Assembly (NCBI GenBank): GCA_947169745.1
Contig: CAMVQZ010000015.1
Location: forward strand, 1-34,008
Length of the DNA stretch: 34,008 bases
From: an uncultured Clostridia bacterium
Lineage (GTDB): Bacteria; Bacillota; Clostridia; Oscillospirales; Acutalibacteraceae
Direction of reading: 5' to 3'
Below the pieces are notes generated by a model. The model was not told where the DNA came from and did not search any database. It was given only the letters and a program-made list of their open reading frames with translations. Shown here one piece after another: positions 33,843-34,008 of the stretch. Every line of letters begins with the position of its first letter. Within the stretch, counting starts at the first letter, position 1. The translations under genes and the position numbers were made by a program.

Positions 33843-34008
33843 ATGTCAGAGAGAGAAAATTTGAGGAATATAGCGATAATAGCCCACGTTGACCACGGAA
33901 AGACCACTTTAGTGGATCAGCTGCTTCTGCAGAGCGGCATTTTCAGATCAAACGAAAATGTTGCAGAAAGAGTAATGGATTCCAATGACCTGGAAAGAGA
34001 AAGAGGAA
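33843..34008 (+). CDS. typA: Translational GTPase TypA/BipA, N-terminal part
   Basis: The first 55 codons; the gene runs off the window. TypA is a ribosome-associated GTPase needed for growth at low temperature or under stress and for large-subunit assembly. The N-terminus [20 protein letters not shown] contains the G1 P-loop (AHVDHGKT), and [14 protein letters not shown] leads into switch I. The combination [12 protein letters not shown] with the very short N-terminus is typical of TypA rather than EF-G or LepA. GAGGGA precedes the ATG. Confidence 0.93.
   Translation, partial: MSERENLRNIAIIAHVDHGKTTLVDQLLLQSGIFRSNENVAERVMDSNDLERERG

Overview
The window looks like a chromosomal segment of a low-to-moderate GC, anaerobic, carbohydrate-degrading Clostridia, most likely a gut Ruminococcus or close relative in the Oscillospiraceae. 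This is inferred from Firmicutes-type RpoB/RpoC, separate secD and secF, a GldG/DUF4340 ABC system, a biotin-dependent transcarboxylase operon and a large surface-anchored pullulanase with an Asp/Glu/Ser linker. No phage, insertion sequence, CRISPR array, tRNA or rRNA was seen.

Layout, left to right. (1) 1-3523: a plus-strand operon from a consensus-like promoter (215-243) encoding a carboxyltransferase, a biotin carrier protein and a 5S/OadA-type subunit; together they form a soluble transcarboxylase or oxaloacetate decarboxylase set without the OadB sodium pump. (2) 3585-12561: minus-strand rpoB-rpoC with its own strong promoter and a roughly 215-nt leader, followed by a small lipoprotein gene. 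RpoC carries four tandem copies of a module that is normally single. (3) 12703-15859: minus-strand operon of cytoplasmic asparaginase, ABC ATPase and ABC-2 permease, each junction overlapping by ATGA. (4) 15918-22150: the divergent plus-strand operon of exonuclease III and a four-gene Gld-like ABC system (ATPase, permease, GldG-like and DUF4340 proteins). It ends in a pair of perfect 166-bp direct repeats packed with hairpins. (5) 22169-28536: minus-strand housekeeping units: thioredoxin; inorganic pyrophosphatase plus an unknown membrane protein; secD-secF; and a class Ic-like aspartate aminotransferase. (6) 28629-33690: plus-strand small lipoprotein and a 1400-residue pullulanase. (7) 33797-34008: promoter and first 55 codons of typA/bipA.

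The most unusual features are the expansion of the inter-cysteine module in RpoC, the paired 166-bp multi-hairpin repeats, the three near-identical starch-binding-like modules and degenerate wall-sorting tail of the pullulanase, and the recurring lysine-rich cytoplasmic tails on membrane proteins (SecF, GldG-like, unknown membrane protein). I did not find a clearly new defence or mobile system; most of the window is core genome.
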